Source: Desulfamplus sp. (GTDB taxonomy: Bacteria; Desulfobacterota; Desulfobacteria; Desulfobacterales; Desulfobacteraceae). From it: a DNA stretch of 64,000 nt. Each line of letters opens with the position of its first letter. Within the stretch, counting starts at the first letter, position 1. The position numbers and the translations under genes were made by a program. The notes under the pieces were generated by a model that saw nothing but the letters and a program-made list of their open reading frames with translations, did no database searches and had not been told where the DNA came from. This document shows, piece by piece, positions 29,051-37,726 of the stretch. The stretch is taken from the NCBI GenBank assembly GCA_015232455.1, contig JADFZQ010000002.1:1-64000 (forward strand). The letters are read 5' to 3'.

Positions 29051-29258
29051 AAGAACTTCGCATCCGTCTCTTCTGACAATCTATCAAAAAGTATAAGTAG
29101 TTGTTTCAATATTGCCTATTTTTGTTTAACGCCTTTGACTTTCAAATCTCATGGGAACAGCAATAGGTATTGTTGAACAGATCAGGTAAAAGAACATAAG
29201 CAGCTTTGCTGCCATTATTGTTGAATTGAAATTCCTGAAAAATAAAATTAGATGTAAA

Positions 29259-29332
29259 TTTGAACTCCTGCAAAACCCATTTTTTATCCAGTAAAATCAA
29301 GGGGGCAATTCAAGTTTTGCAGGGATTCTATT
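29259..29332. repeat. MITE-like intergenic repeat, copy 2
   Basis: Same element as at 3502-3579: inverted repeats CCTGCAAAA (29267-29275) and TTTTGCAGG (29315-29323), with ATCAAGGGGGCAATTCAAG between. It lies just downstream of the penicillin-acylase-family gene stop. The rest of the 29051-29338 gap shows nothing else that I can support. Confidence 0.7.
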
Positions 29333-29338
29333 ATATCT

Positions 29339-32098
29339 TCATTGATTCAATGGGAAACTTCTATGTTGAAATCCATCATAAACATCAGACATGCTGAAGA
29401 AATTGGGATCAAATTGAGGTTTGCCATCAGCTCCCATAAGAATATTACCAGATTCACCAAGAGGTATCATGCTCTCAACTCTGATAGGTCCTGAGCTTCC
29501 CATCTCTACACAATGTGCATATGTTGATCTTGATGAGGTAGGAATTTGATGCAGAACACCTAATATTTCGTGCTTATAAGAAATATTACCTCGTTTATCT
29601 GTTCCCCAAGGCATTTCACCCAATTTTGTCAACGCATTGTCTAAGGCAGCAACAATAATAGCATCAAGTGTCTGGGGTGCTGTTTCATCTACTTTATTTT
29701 CAAACCAATTGTAATTATTCTTAATAGTTGAATTTAAGTTTGGTAATCCATGTAAAAGAAGATTAAAAAGAACAATTCTGTTTTCAGTAACACCAAGTTC
29801 GTCTTCAAATGTCAATCTAAGAACTTCGCTTATCCATTGATTCATTAAAATCCAAGCATCTGAACGATCGTTGCCGTTAGCCCAGTTAGATTCTCCTCCA
29901 TCAACAAAATGTCCATCCCATTCATTAAGTAAAGATATAGCATTTATACGAGTATCAGTTTTTGCAGATTCAACCGCAGGAATAAAATCTGCCTTAACAT
30001 ATTTCCATGGATTACCACCATCTCCGTAAGTCTCAAATTTAGATGATAAATACTCATTTCTAACAGAATCTGTAGTTGAGATATACATAGCAAGATTTCT
30101 TACATCTTCAAAAGTAAGATTGTCATGTGTTGATAAATAATCTTCAAGAACATGTGCCCTGTGAAATGGACCAAAGTAATATGTAGGTGTGTTTGATGAA
30201 TTCATATAGTCATGGCTTGATCTACTATTCCATCCGCTATAAAAACCTCTTGCTGCATTCCGAGAATGCGATCTTGGTTTATATACTACAGGGTTAGACC
30301 ACTCAGCCGTACCATCACCCGGCTGTGGAAATCTTGAGTCAATACCTTCTGGTCTTACAGGATCAAAACCAGACATCCAGTATGCAATATTACCATCATT
30401 ATCTGCGTAGCAGTAATGTTGAGAAAGAGATACTCTGTCAATAGCATCACCAAACTCGTCCATACTTTGTGCTCTTGCAAGATCAAGATAGGTCTTTACG
30501 ATTTCAAACTCTTTACCCCAATGTGAATATTTCCATGATATTACAGGTTCAGAATTAATTACAGGTCCGTGGGAAGTCCTATAAATCGGCAATTTAACAT
30601 CTTCTTCACCAGCAACCTTTATGGTTTCTGTACGATGCAAAAATATAGCTGAAGGCTCTTCAATATAGTAGTCAACGGTATGTGCATGTCCTACTTGCAT
30701 TGACCATGCGTGGTGAGGAGTTCTTCCTATAACAATTGCTGGCATACCAGGGATTGTCATTCCTGAAATATTTAGACCAGCACCTTTTATAGAACCTTCT
30801 GTAACAATAGATGGTGCTGAAAAATTAAAAGCATGATCCATTTGGGGACCTGAATAAAGTATTGGATTACCACTGGCTGTCTTAGTTCCTGAAACAACCC
30901 ATGCGTAACTTCCAATCTTTACATAGGCATTTATCTCTTTGAGATTTGAAACAATCTCTTCATTTTTTGCTTTCATATAATCTGCAATTTCTTGAAAATC
31001 ACAGTTTTGATCAATGTTATTTGCATAAATATAATTCTTGTTTTTATCTTTATTGCTAGTTTGAGGCTCTGATTCTTTTGCAATGTAGGTTACTGCATCA
31101 GGATCATCTTGCCATCTTAAATCTTGGAACATTGTCAAATAATCATCTGGAAACTGTGCTTTTAATTTTTGCAATAGAGCAATATTTTCAATTTGTCCCT
31201 GTTCAGTTGCTTCACCATCAAAAAAACGCAGCATATTGGTTGCCCATGCTAAGACATCTGTTGTAGTCCAATCTTCAGGAACAAAATCAATGCCAAGTTT
31301 TTTACCAAGTATATGGAATTCATAAGGCAATTTACTGCGGTCACTCTTCACCTCAGCAATTCTGCGATTAAAACCCGCCACATATCCATTAATAGCGGAT
31401 TTTGATTCAGGATCAAGGGCATTAAAGCCTTGTTGGTACTCTTCATCAGAATATCCTGTCGTTCTAACCAAAATATCGCTTGAAAGCTGAGTTGAACCAA
31501 AAATTTCAGCAAGTCTGCCTCTTCCAACTCTTCTGTATTTTTCTGCCTGCCAAAGACGATCTGTAGCTACAGCATATCCCATTGCTTCAAAAACAGTGTA
31601 AGTGTCTGTTTTATCGTCTCCTGTTATAAACCACACCCCCTTATCATCTCTTGAAGTAGTTACAGGTAGCTTAAGTGATTCAAGAGAATCAATATCAAGT
31701 TTCCACAAAAGTTCAGAACCTGAAGTTGCGTTATTATAAGGGAGTAAGCGGAACTTAAGGTGTGTGCCATAGTAATTTGCACAATCTACTGTCAAAATAA
31801 GATCAGATGGAACTGCAAAAGGGGCAGCACAAGCTTGTTCTAAAGCTGTTTGAGAAGAGTCAATTACTAAGAAAGAGTCAAGTTTCCAAAGAAAATCAGA
31901 CTGCATATCACTATTTGGATTATTATATGGCTTCAATGTAAACTTAAATGACACATCGCCATATTTTGCACATGGCACAGAGAAACTTAAATCTTGGTTT
32001 ATGCTAATACAATTAATGCCAGCTATTGCATTAACTGCAATAAGCAAATTAAAAAACACCATCATCAATACAATTACTTTTTGAGTCTTTTTCATCAT
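29339..32098 (-). CDS. Secreted penicillin acylase family (Ntn) hydrolase with N-terminal duplicated module
   Basis: 919 residues. Signal peptide at residues 1-27 (hydrophobic VIVLMMVFFNLLIAVNA). Then come two copies of a roughly 50-residue module (about 30-79 and 90-137), each with two cysteines (C30/C43; C90/C106) and ending in PYNN..LWKLD. The acylase part starts near residue 150, with the TVFEAMGYAVATDRLWQ motif of the alpha chain. The likely self-cleavage site and N-terminal nucleophile is S397 in IGSYAWVVSGTKTASG. Family members hydrolyse amides such as penicillins or acyl-homoserine lactones in the periplasm or outside. Substrate unknown; single gene. Confidence 0.85.
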   Translation of the reverse strand: MMKKTQKVIVLMMVFFNLLIAVNAIAGINCISINQDLSFSVPCAKYGDVSFKFTLKPYNNPNSDMQSDFLWKLDSFLVIDSSQTALEQACAAPFAVPSDLILTVDCANYYGTHLKFRLLPYNNATSGSELLWKLDIDSLESLKLPVTTSRDDKGVWFITGDDKTDTYTVFEAMGYAVATDRLWQAEKYRRVGRGRLAEIFGSTQLSSDILVRTTGYSDEEYQQGFNALDPESKSAINGYVAGFNRRIAEVKSDRSKLPYEFHILGKKLGIDFVPEDWTTTDVLAWATNMLRFFDGEATEQGQIENIALLQKLKAQFPDDYLTMFQDLRWQDDPDAVTYIAKESEPQTSNKDKNKNYIYANNIDQNCDFQEIADYMKAKNEEIVSNLKEINAYVKIGSYAWVVSGTKTASGNPILYSGPQMDHAFNFSAPSIVTEGSIKGAGLNISGMTIPGMPAIVIGRTPHHAWSMQVGHAHTVDYYIEEPSAIFLHRTETIKVAGEEDVKLPIYRTSHGPVINSEPVISWKYSHWGKEFEIVKTYLDLARAQSMDEFGDAIDRVSLSQHYCYADNDGNIAYWMSGFDPVRPEGIDSRFPQPGDGTAEWSNPVVYKPRSHSRNAARGFYSGWNSRSSHDYMNSSNTPTYYFGPFHRAHVLEDYLSTHDNLTFEDVRNLAMYISTTDSVRNEYLSSKFETYGDGGNPWKYVKADFIPAVESAKTDTRINAISLLNEWDGHFVDGGESNWANGNDRSDAWILMNQWISEVLRLTFEDELGVTENRIVLFNLLLHGLPNLNSTIKNNYNWFENKVDETAPQTLDAIIVAALDNALTKLGEMPWGTDKRGNISYKHEILGVLHQIPTSSRSTYAHCVEMGSSGPIRVESMIPLGESGNILMGADGKPQFDPNFFSMSDVYDGFQHRSFPLNQ

Positions 32099-32560
32099 AA
32101 TCTCCTCTTAATTTAACAGGTTATCATTTATTTACTTCACCGTGTAAAATAACTCCCCAACTTTCAGGCAAAAGTTAAGGGCTAATTTTAAAAGCCAATG
32201 CTCATAGTTAATCAGTAATGGATTTTAGAAATAGTTGAAATTATTTTAATTGTCCATAGAAAAAAAAGAGACTTTAATTTTTTAAAGGATAGTTAGTTTT
32301 TTTACAATTCTTCATTATCTATATTCCTATAAATATTTAAGGATCGCTCCTTTATCATGGAAGTTAAAAGTCCCTTTATCCCCGAAAAATTTACAACCAT
32401 AGGTTTTTTAAACACATAACCATTACTGTATTTACATTTCAGGAGAACATCTGTGATAATTTCCTTGAGTTTCGGAATTGAATTGAAGTAAACTCCTCTT
32501 GGTTATTAGGTTTTTGTATCATCAGGTGTCAGGTTAATTACAGGGCAATCACATGAAATC
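32099..32560. other. Non-coding stretch between the acylase gene and the IS remnant
   Basis: About 460 bases. It should hold the leftward promoter of the acylase gene. A minus-strand frame of about 70 codons without a good start (ending near 32302) is visible but unrecognised and without RBS; I do not call it a gene. Confidence 0.35.
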
Positions 32561-32760
32561 TTATATTCCAAGAAGTTGTGAAAGATATTTGTTATCCCAT
32601 CCCGCCCTTTTACGCATAACTTTCCACCTTTTTGTTTTATCAGACTTTATAAGGTTAAGTGCAAAATATCTTATTATGTCAAGGTTTGTTGGTGCATGAC
32701 CCTGTGAATACGGTTATCATTTTCCCTGAAAGTTACATCAAGAATCCAGTGCAAACTATT
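32561..32760 (-). pseudogene. ISAs1-family transposase remnant (C-terminus, frameshifted)
   Basis: On the minus strand the segment from 32760 reads NSLHWILDVTFRENDNRIHR, the conserved ISAs1 (H-repeat) transposase motif with its catalytic region. After a frameshift near 32690 it continues in another frame as IIRYFALNLIKSDKTKRW and ends AGWDNKYLSQLLGI followed by TAA at 32561-32563. The N-terminal two thirds are missing. The remnant ends only a few bases before the ribosome binding site of the enoyl-CoA hydratase gene. Confidence 0.75.
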
Positions 32761-32778
32761 TAGATAGGAGTCAGCAAC

Positions 32779-33561
32779 ATGGACAAAGTGCTTTATGAAA
32801 AACGTAACAAAATTGGTTACATTACTCTGAATCGCCCAAAAGCCCTCAATTCGCTCGACGATGATCTTAACGAGGAACTTTGGAAGGTCTGGGAGGATTT
32901 CGCAAGCGATGATTCACTTGATGTGGCAATTATCACTGGAGCAGGTAGGAGCTTCTGTTCTGGAGCAGACCTTAAAACGTTCATTCCCAAATGGGAAAAG
33001 GCAAATATGCTGGATGTTCGGAGGAATGTTCCAAATGGCATTGGCGGTGGAATAACAAGAGGGCAACATAGGATAACAAAGCCTGTTATAGCTGCTATAA
33101 ATGGATATGCCATTGGGGGTGGTTTCGAGTTGGCTTTAGCCTGCGACATTCGTATAGCTTCGGAAAAAGCCAAATTCGGCGTATTCGAAGTTCGCTACGG
33201 TCTTCATCAAGGTGACGGCGGAATTGTAAGGTTAATTGCGATTGCGGGACTCGCAACCGCTTTAGAACTTACGCTAACTGGGCGCGAAGTCGATGCAGAA
33301 GAGTCTTACCGTTTACGATTGGTCAATAAGGTAGTACCGCACGAAAACCTCATTGAGGAGGCAGAGCAGTATGCATCAATGATAATGAACAATAGCCAAC
33401 AGGCTATAAAATCTGCAAAGGAAACGATCCTTGATGTAATTGGTCATACGCTGGACGATGCACTCCGTATCGAAACCCTTAATGCATACTCCAGTCTGGG
33501 TGATTTCAGTGAGGCTAGAGAGCGGTTATCCCAATTCTATTCAAAGGGACAAACAAAATAG
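32779..33561 (+). CDS. Enoyl-CoA hydratase/isomerase (crotonase family)
   Basis: 260 residues. CoA/oxyanion-hole motif SFCSGADLKTF and the GYAIGGGFELALACDIRIA segment are diagnostic. Both hydratase glutamates appear to be present (GGGFELA and GVFEVRYG), so hydration of a 2-enoyl-CoA is plausible; isomerase or hydrolase activity cannot be excluded. RBS AGGAG at 32765-32769. Base composition is clearly richer in G+C than the neighbours (CGC, CTC, TCG and CGT codons), and the gene lies between a transposase remnant and a 14-bp inverted repeat, so recent acquisition is likely. Confidence 0.85.
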   Translation: MDKVLYEKRNKIGYITLNRPKALNSLDDDLNEELWKVWEDFASDDSLDVAIITGAGRSFCSGADLKTFIPKWEKANMLDVRRNVPNGIGGGITRGQHRITKPVIAAINGYAIGGGFELALACDIRIASEKAKFGVFEVRYGLHQGDGGIVRLIAIAGLATALELTLTGREVDAEESYRLRLVNKVVPHENLIEEAEQYASMIMNNSQQAIKSAKETILDVIGHTLDDALRIETLNAYSSLGDFSEARERLSQFYSKGQTK

Positions 33562-33567
33562 ATGGAC

Positions 33568-33621
33568 TAACACCACTAATTTAGATGATCCACTTGCCAC
33601 GCTGCTTAATTAGTGGTGTTA
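33568..33621 (+). terminator. 14-bp inverted repeat after the enoyl-CoA hydratase gene
   Basis: TAACACCACTAATT (33568-33581) and its exact complement (33608-33621) around a 26-base loop, followed by TATTA. It could be a terminator with weak T-tract or the end of an inserted element. It begins seven bases after the stop codon. Confidence 0.45.
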
Positions 33622-33725
33622 TATTACCATAGGCAATCTTTAGCTCTGTCTTTGGAAAATGGTCAGGTCTATTGATATGCAGCAGACCAAAATAAAATGA
33701 AAGAAACAGGCTCATCTGTTTACTG

Positions 33726-34540
33726 TCAACTATCTCCTGACAGATTAATGAAGTAATCTTCAAAGTAATGGTGGATATTTTTGAATACTTTGATAATTTC
33801 AGGATCAAAATGAGAACCCGCTGACTCTATAATCATTTTACAGGTTTCAAGATGGGATTTTTCAGGTTTATAAACTCGTTTGGAACGCAGTGCATCATAG
33901 ATATCGGCTAAAGCCATTATTCTCGCTTCAATAGGAATAGCTCATGTAAAGGGCTTGAAAGGAATATATTATCAATAAATTCTTCATTAATAGAACTGCA
34001 ATAATCAGGGTGCGTCCGCATTGCTTCAGCGAGAAGTTTGCAAAAAATCTGCACTCTTTCAATATGCTTGCCTGTGTCATCATCACGAGATTCAGCGAGC
34101 TTGGCAAGTGCAAATATAGTGGACATGTTCGCCTCAAGAATCTCAGCCTGTTTTTTCCGATCTTCAAGTTCCGCAGCAACAGATATATCTTCAACAGTGA
34201 ATGCCAGACGATTTTTATTAAGCACCGAGCATTTAATCCTGATTCTTCTTACTCCGTGCCTGTCCACAGCAATATCGTAATTATTGAAAATAAATTTAAC
34301 TCCCTTATCAATCCCTGATTTGACATTTGTTTTGAGGCTGCTATCAAAGGAGTTCAAGACTTCGATCAAATTTGGAATCTCCGTTCCGTCATAAATATCA
34401 ATGATTTTCATAATCAATTGAACCATAAACGGATTCAGACGGAGAACTTTTCCGTTTTCATCGGTTTCGCATATACCTATAGGAGTCTGATAGATGAACT
34501 CCAACAGTTCATCGTTCAAATTATCGTTTGATGAGCACAT
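33726..34540 (-). pseudogene. PAS / HD-GYP phosphodiesterase broken by an internal deletion
   Basis: The upstream frame (34540-33917) has a PAS-type domain (LEFIYQTPIGICETDENGKV), a linker helix and the start of an HD-GYP domain (SRDDDTGKHIERVQIFCKLL), up to LSSPLHE. Normally HDIGK, a long helical core and the GYP motif follow. Here the sequence jumps to PIEARIMALADIYDALRSKR, which is the region after GYP, in a different frame. Roughly 65 residues including the HD aspartate and GYP are missing. The second part could still be made from the ATG at 33917, which overlaps the first stop (TAATG). Cyclic-di-GMP hydrolysis should be lost. Confidence 0.8.
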
Positions 34541-34877
34541 AATTTAATTGTAACTCTTTGTTTTTAATTAAACGCAATTGCACTTTAATAGGTTTGACCT
34601 TGAAGCTCAAAATGTATGGTATTGTCTCATCAAACTCTTTTTTTTCATCAAACTTCAAGGCAACTAAATAGTTATTCATACATGGTGCTACATCTAAAAA
34701 AATATGTTTATTGAGGATAAACTCCTTTGAATAACCCGAATTATCCGATTCTGTCTTGTTGTATTCCCTAATGATTCCGTTGTTATCAAACCCAATAATC
34801 CCAAATGGGCAGCTATCTTTTTCCTCCTGTTTTGCGGACTCAATTTTTACCCCAATGAATTTATCTTCAAAATCCAT
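34521..34877 (-). CDS. Photoactive yellow protein-like PAS protein
   Basis: 118 residues from the ATG at 34877 (AGGAG nine bases upstream). It aligns without gaps, at an offset of three, to the chromophore region of Halorhodospira PYP (125 residues). Cys66 in DVAPC corresponds to Cys69, which carries p-coumarate; Tyr39 (REYN) to Tyr42; Glu43 to Glu46; Ser47 replaces Thr50; Tyr49 replaces Arg52. The C-terminal IKVQLRLIK and NYVLIKR match TKVKVHMKK and YWVFVKRV. It overlaps the PAS/HD-GYP gene by 20 bases and is 60 bases downstream of the chemoreceptor gene. A blue-light role is inferred; enzymes for making p-coumaroyl-CoA are not in the window. Confidence 0.7.
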   Translation of the reverse strand: MDFEDKFIGVKIESAKQEEKDSCPFGIIGFDNNGIIREYNKTESDNSGYSKEFILNKHIFLDVAPCMNNYLVALKFDEKKEFDETIPYILSFKVKPIKVQLRLIKNKELQLNYVLIKR

Positions 34878-34936
34878 GATATTCCACTCCTGACTGGGCA
34901 TTATTTATCTGTTTTCTAAACCATTTTAATATAGTG

Positions 34937-37000
34937 TTATTTCGTTGTTTTGAATTTCCCCAATATTGTTTGAAGCTCTTCCCCAATTTGCTTGAGCTTT
35001 TGAGCTTGCATCTTCAACTGTGCCGAACCTTTTGCTCCTTCGCTTGCAGCACTATTAACTTTTTCAATATCTTTACTTATGCTTACTGAAGCAGTTGAAG
35101 ATTCTCCCACATTACGGTTTACCTCATGAACACCATCTGCAACTTGAGCAATATTTGAAGAGATTTCAGAAGTGGTTACAGACTGTTCTTCCACTGCCGC
35201 CGCAATTGTGCTGATGATATTGTGAATATCCTCTACAACTGAGGTTATACTATTTATTTTTTCAACAGAGCTTTGTGTTCTCACTTGAATAGTATCAATT
35301 TTTATTTTTATATCCTGAGTAGCGTTTGCGGTTTGTGCTGCAAGGTCTTTAATCTCATTTGCTACAACTGCAAAACCTTTTCCAGCAGATCCAGCTCTTG
35401 CTGCTTCAATGGTTGCATTTAATGCCAAAAGATTAGTCTGATCAGATATTTCGTTAATGACCTCTGTAACCTTACTTATTTCAAGAGCTGCTTTTCCCAA
35501 CTCTTCTATCTGATTTGAAGTCTCTTTTGCTTGAGTTAAGGCATTATCCGAGATATTTCTTGCCCGTTCAGAGTTTTTTGTAATCTCATTAATAGTTGTG
35601 GTCATTTGTTCAGAAGCACTTGCAACCATTGATAAATTTACTGAAGATTGCTCCATTGAAGCTGCAACAGCACTTAAATTATTTGTCATCTGTTCTGTGG
35701 CACTGCTAACATTCATGGAAAGCGAAGAGGTTGTTTCTGTTCCTTTTGCAAGAGTATATGCAATATCAAGAAGCTCAGATGACGACTTATCCATAACGTT
35801 TGCATTTTTTACACTCTCTTTAATAATGCCTTGCAGATTCTCCATAAACTTGTCAAACCAGTTGGCAAGCTCACCAATCTCATCACTGTTTTTTATATCA
35901 AGCCGTTTTGTTAAATCTCCTTCTCCTTCGGCTATATCCTTAAGTCCTGATATAACTTTTCTAATCGGTCTTACAATTGAGCTACTGACAAGAAGCATTA
36001 CAATACCGCAAATTAACATTCCAAAAATAGCAATTGTGATAATTGACAAGGTAAGTTCATTAGAATTTTTCTCTATTTTATCCATAGGGATACTTACAGC
36101 AAAGCTCCATGGTGTTATAGATTTTCCAATATTAAATGGAGTTATTACAAAATAGTTATCAGTTCCTTTTACAATGCTCTTTTTATGAAAAGTATATTTT
36201 TCTCCTTTTAAAACAGCTTCTCTAAATGAATCTTGAATCTCTTTAGGCTGGCGTTGGACAGCATCTTTACCAATAGAATCAGAATCAGGGTGGGCAGCCA
36301 TAACCGCACTGTTGGACATCACAAAAACATAACCTGTTTCATAGGGTTTAATTTTTTCTGCCAACTCTTGAAACAGTGTAAGTGTAATATCAACGCCTGT
36401 TACTCCAACTACTTTGCCTTTTACTTTAATAGGCACAACAACACTTGTTATAAGAACCTTTTTTCCAGCTACTGGGTAGAGATACGGTTCCATGATAGTT
36501 TCTAAACCACTTTTTTTAATAGGAACATAATAACCGCTGCCATCAGAAGTTTCATAATCAACAAGAGGCTCAACTGCGATTATTCCAGCTCCGCGATTCC
36601 AATACGGCACATAACGCCCTGTTGAGTCATGCCCTGGTTTATTTATAAAATCAGTGTCTCTGCCGTCAAGGGCATTTGGTTCCCAGCATGTCCAAACAGC
36701 TAAGAAATCAGGATTCATCTCAAGAACCTGTTTAAGAATATTATCCATTACATTACGGTAAAGATTACCATTTTGTTTCATTCCTTCAAAAGTATGGGCA
36801 AGGGTTCTGGTTGCGTCCATTGCAACCTCCAAATTAGCTTGCAGCTTTGTTCCATAACGGTATGCCATCTCTTCGGCAAGCTCTTCTCCTGTGTGATTTG
36901 CCATTTTTCTTGCTTCAAAATTAACAAACACAATTGTGCTACCAAAAGTAAAAAACACTACCATACCAACAATAAAAATAAGTTTTGTTCTGATTTTCAT
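34937..37000 (-). CDS. Methyl-accepting chemotaxis protein with double-Cache sensor
   Basis: 687 residues. TM1 about residues 7-27 ([19 protein letters not shown]), a periplasmic dCache domain (contains [15 protein letters not shown] and [13 protein letters not shown]), TM2 near 310-335, HAMP, then the cytoplasmic signalling coiled coil with the conserved hairpin tip ([31 protein letters not shown]). dCache domains of this type often bind amino acids or other small organic molecules. It is probably co-transcribed with the PYP-like gene (60-base gap). Confidence 0.92.
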   Translation of the reverse strand: MKIRTKLIFIVGMVVFFTFGSTIVFVNFEARKMANHTGEELAEEMAYRYGTKLQANLEVAMDATRTLAHTFEGMKQNGNLYRNVMDNILKQVLEMNPDFLAVWTCWEPNALDGRDTDFINKPGHDSTGRYVPYWNRGAGIIAVEPLVDYETSDGSGYYVPIKKSGLETIMEPYLYPVAGKKVLITSVVVPIKVKGKVVGVTGVDITLTLFQELAEKIKPYETGYVFVMSNSAVMAAHPDSDSIGKDAVQRQPKEIQDSFREAVLKGEKYTFHKKSIVKGTDNYFVITPFNIGKSITPWSFAVSIPMDKIEKNSNELTLSIITIAIFGMLICGIVMLLVSSSIVRPIRKVISGLKDIAEGEGDLTKRLDIKNSDEIGELANWFDKFMENLQGIIKESVKNANVMDKSSSELLDIAYTLAKGTETTSSLSMNVSSATEQMTNNLSAVAASMEQSSVNLSMVASASEQMTTTINEITKNSERARNISDNALTQAKETSNQIEELGKAALEISKVTEVINEISDQTNLLALNATIEAARAGSAGKGFAVVANEIKDLAAQTANATQDIKIKIDTIQVRTQSSVEKINSITSVVEDIHNIISTIAAAVEEQSVTTSEISSNIAQVADGVHEVNRNVGESSTASVSISKDIEKVNSAASEGAKGSAQLKMQAQKLKQIGEELQTILGKFKTTK

Positions 37001-37290
37001 AATATCTTGCTCTCTTTTTTTTATAATTTTTTTTGATTAACTGTGAGTGAGTGTTGGATTATCAAAATTAGCTTTTGACTTGATAAATTTTATTTTGAGC
37101 GATTGAAAAGATTGAAGCTTTTCTCATTGCTTGTTTTACGTTCCATTTTAGATAATCTTTGCAATACAAAATTTTCAAATTTCATTTAAGAAGAAAATTT
37201 AAATTTATTCAAATACTAAAAAATATAGGCTTATCAATAGCTTATTCTTATATAAGGCAAATGTTTGCCTCTAGAAAATATTTGCTCGTC
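37001..37290. other. Non-coding stretch upstream of the chemoreceptor gene
   Basis: Very AT-rich; it should hold the leftward promoter for the chemoreceptor. I looked for a flagellar sigma-28 type promoter and found no convincing match. Nothing else seen. Confidence 0.4.
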
Positions 37291-37334
37291 AAAAATAAAA
37301 GAGGGATGAAAAATTGATATTTTCCACCCCTCTT
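37291..37334 (-). terminator. Rho-independent terminator of the cold-shock gene
   Basis: On the minus strand, an AAGAGGGGTGGAAAA stem pairs with TTTTTCATCCCTCTT and is followed by TTTTATTTTT. It lies about 90 bases downstream of the cold-shock gene. Confidence 0.75.
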
Positions 37335-37420
37335 GTTTACTATATTTCTTCTTCTAAAGAATTATATGAACTTCAATTACAGAATCGATAACTTCACAAT
37401 AGATATTGTTGCGGAGGAAT

Positions 37421-37621
37421 CTACTTTTTTACCACATTTTTGGCTGCAGGTCCCCTGTCGTTCTGTTCAATGTCAAATGTTACTCTATCTCCCTCCGAAA
37501 GGGTTTTAAATCCTGACATCACAATTGCTGTATGATGAACAAAAACATCACTACCGCCATCTTGTTCAATAAATCCAAATCCTTTTTTGTCGCTAAACCA
37601 TTTTACTGTTCCTTGTGCCAA
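37421..37621 (-). CDS. Cold-shock domain protein (CspA family)
   Basis: 66 residues, the usual size. RNA-binding motifs [17 protein letters not shown] (RNP1) and DVFVHHTAI (RNP2) are complete. Single-stranded nucleic-acid chaperone. An AAGGAGG-type RBS precedes the ATG, and a strong terminator follows. Single gene between the terminator and qmoC. Confidence 0.95.
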   Translation of the reverse strand: MAQGTVKWFSDKKGFGFIEQDGGSDVFVHHTAIVMSGFKTLSEGDRVTFDIEQNDRGPAAKNVVKK

Positions 37622-37726
37622 AACTCTACCTCCTTAAAAATATCATCTTTCGGCTTTTACACCAACAACTCCCTTTATTACTTAATAGAAAGGGATATAC
37701 CATAAAATACTGCTACAATAGCTTTA

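Noticed and set aside
29130-29230. 29-codon minus-strand frame with a hydrophobic start (MAAKLLMFFYL)
   Set aside because: No RBS and no conserved context; too short to support.
32302-32400. Short minus-strand frame starting MVVNFSGIKGLL
   Set aside because: No RBS, no recognised family, and lies in an IS-disturbed intergenic region.
33581-33808. 75-codon minus-strand frame ending in IKQRGKWII
   Set aside because: It overlaps the end of the broken HD-GYP gene in another frame, lacks an RBS, and its end is formed by the 14-bp inverted repeat.
37001-37100. Possible sigma-28 promoter (TTTGATAA-like box) for the chemoreceptor
   Set aside because: The -35 part does not match the consensus and the GATAA occurs by chance in AT-rich DNA.
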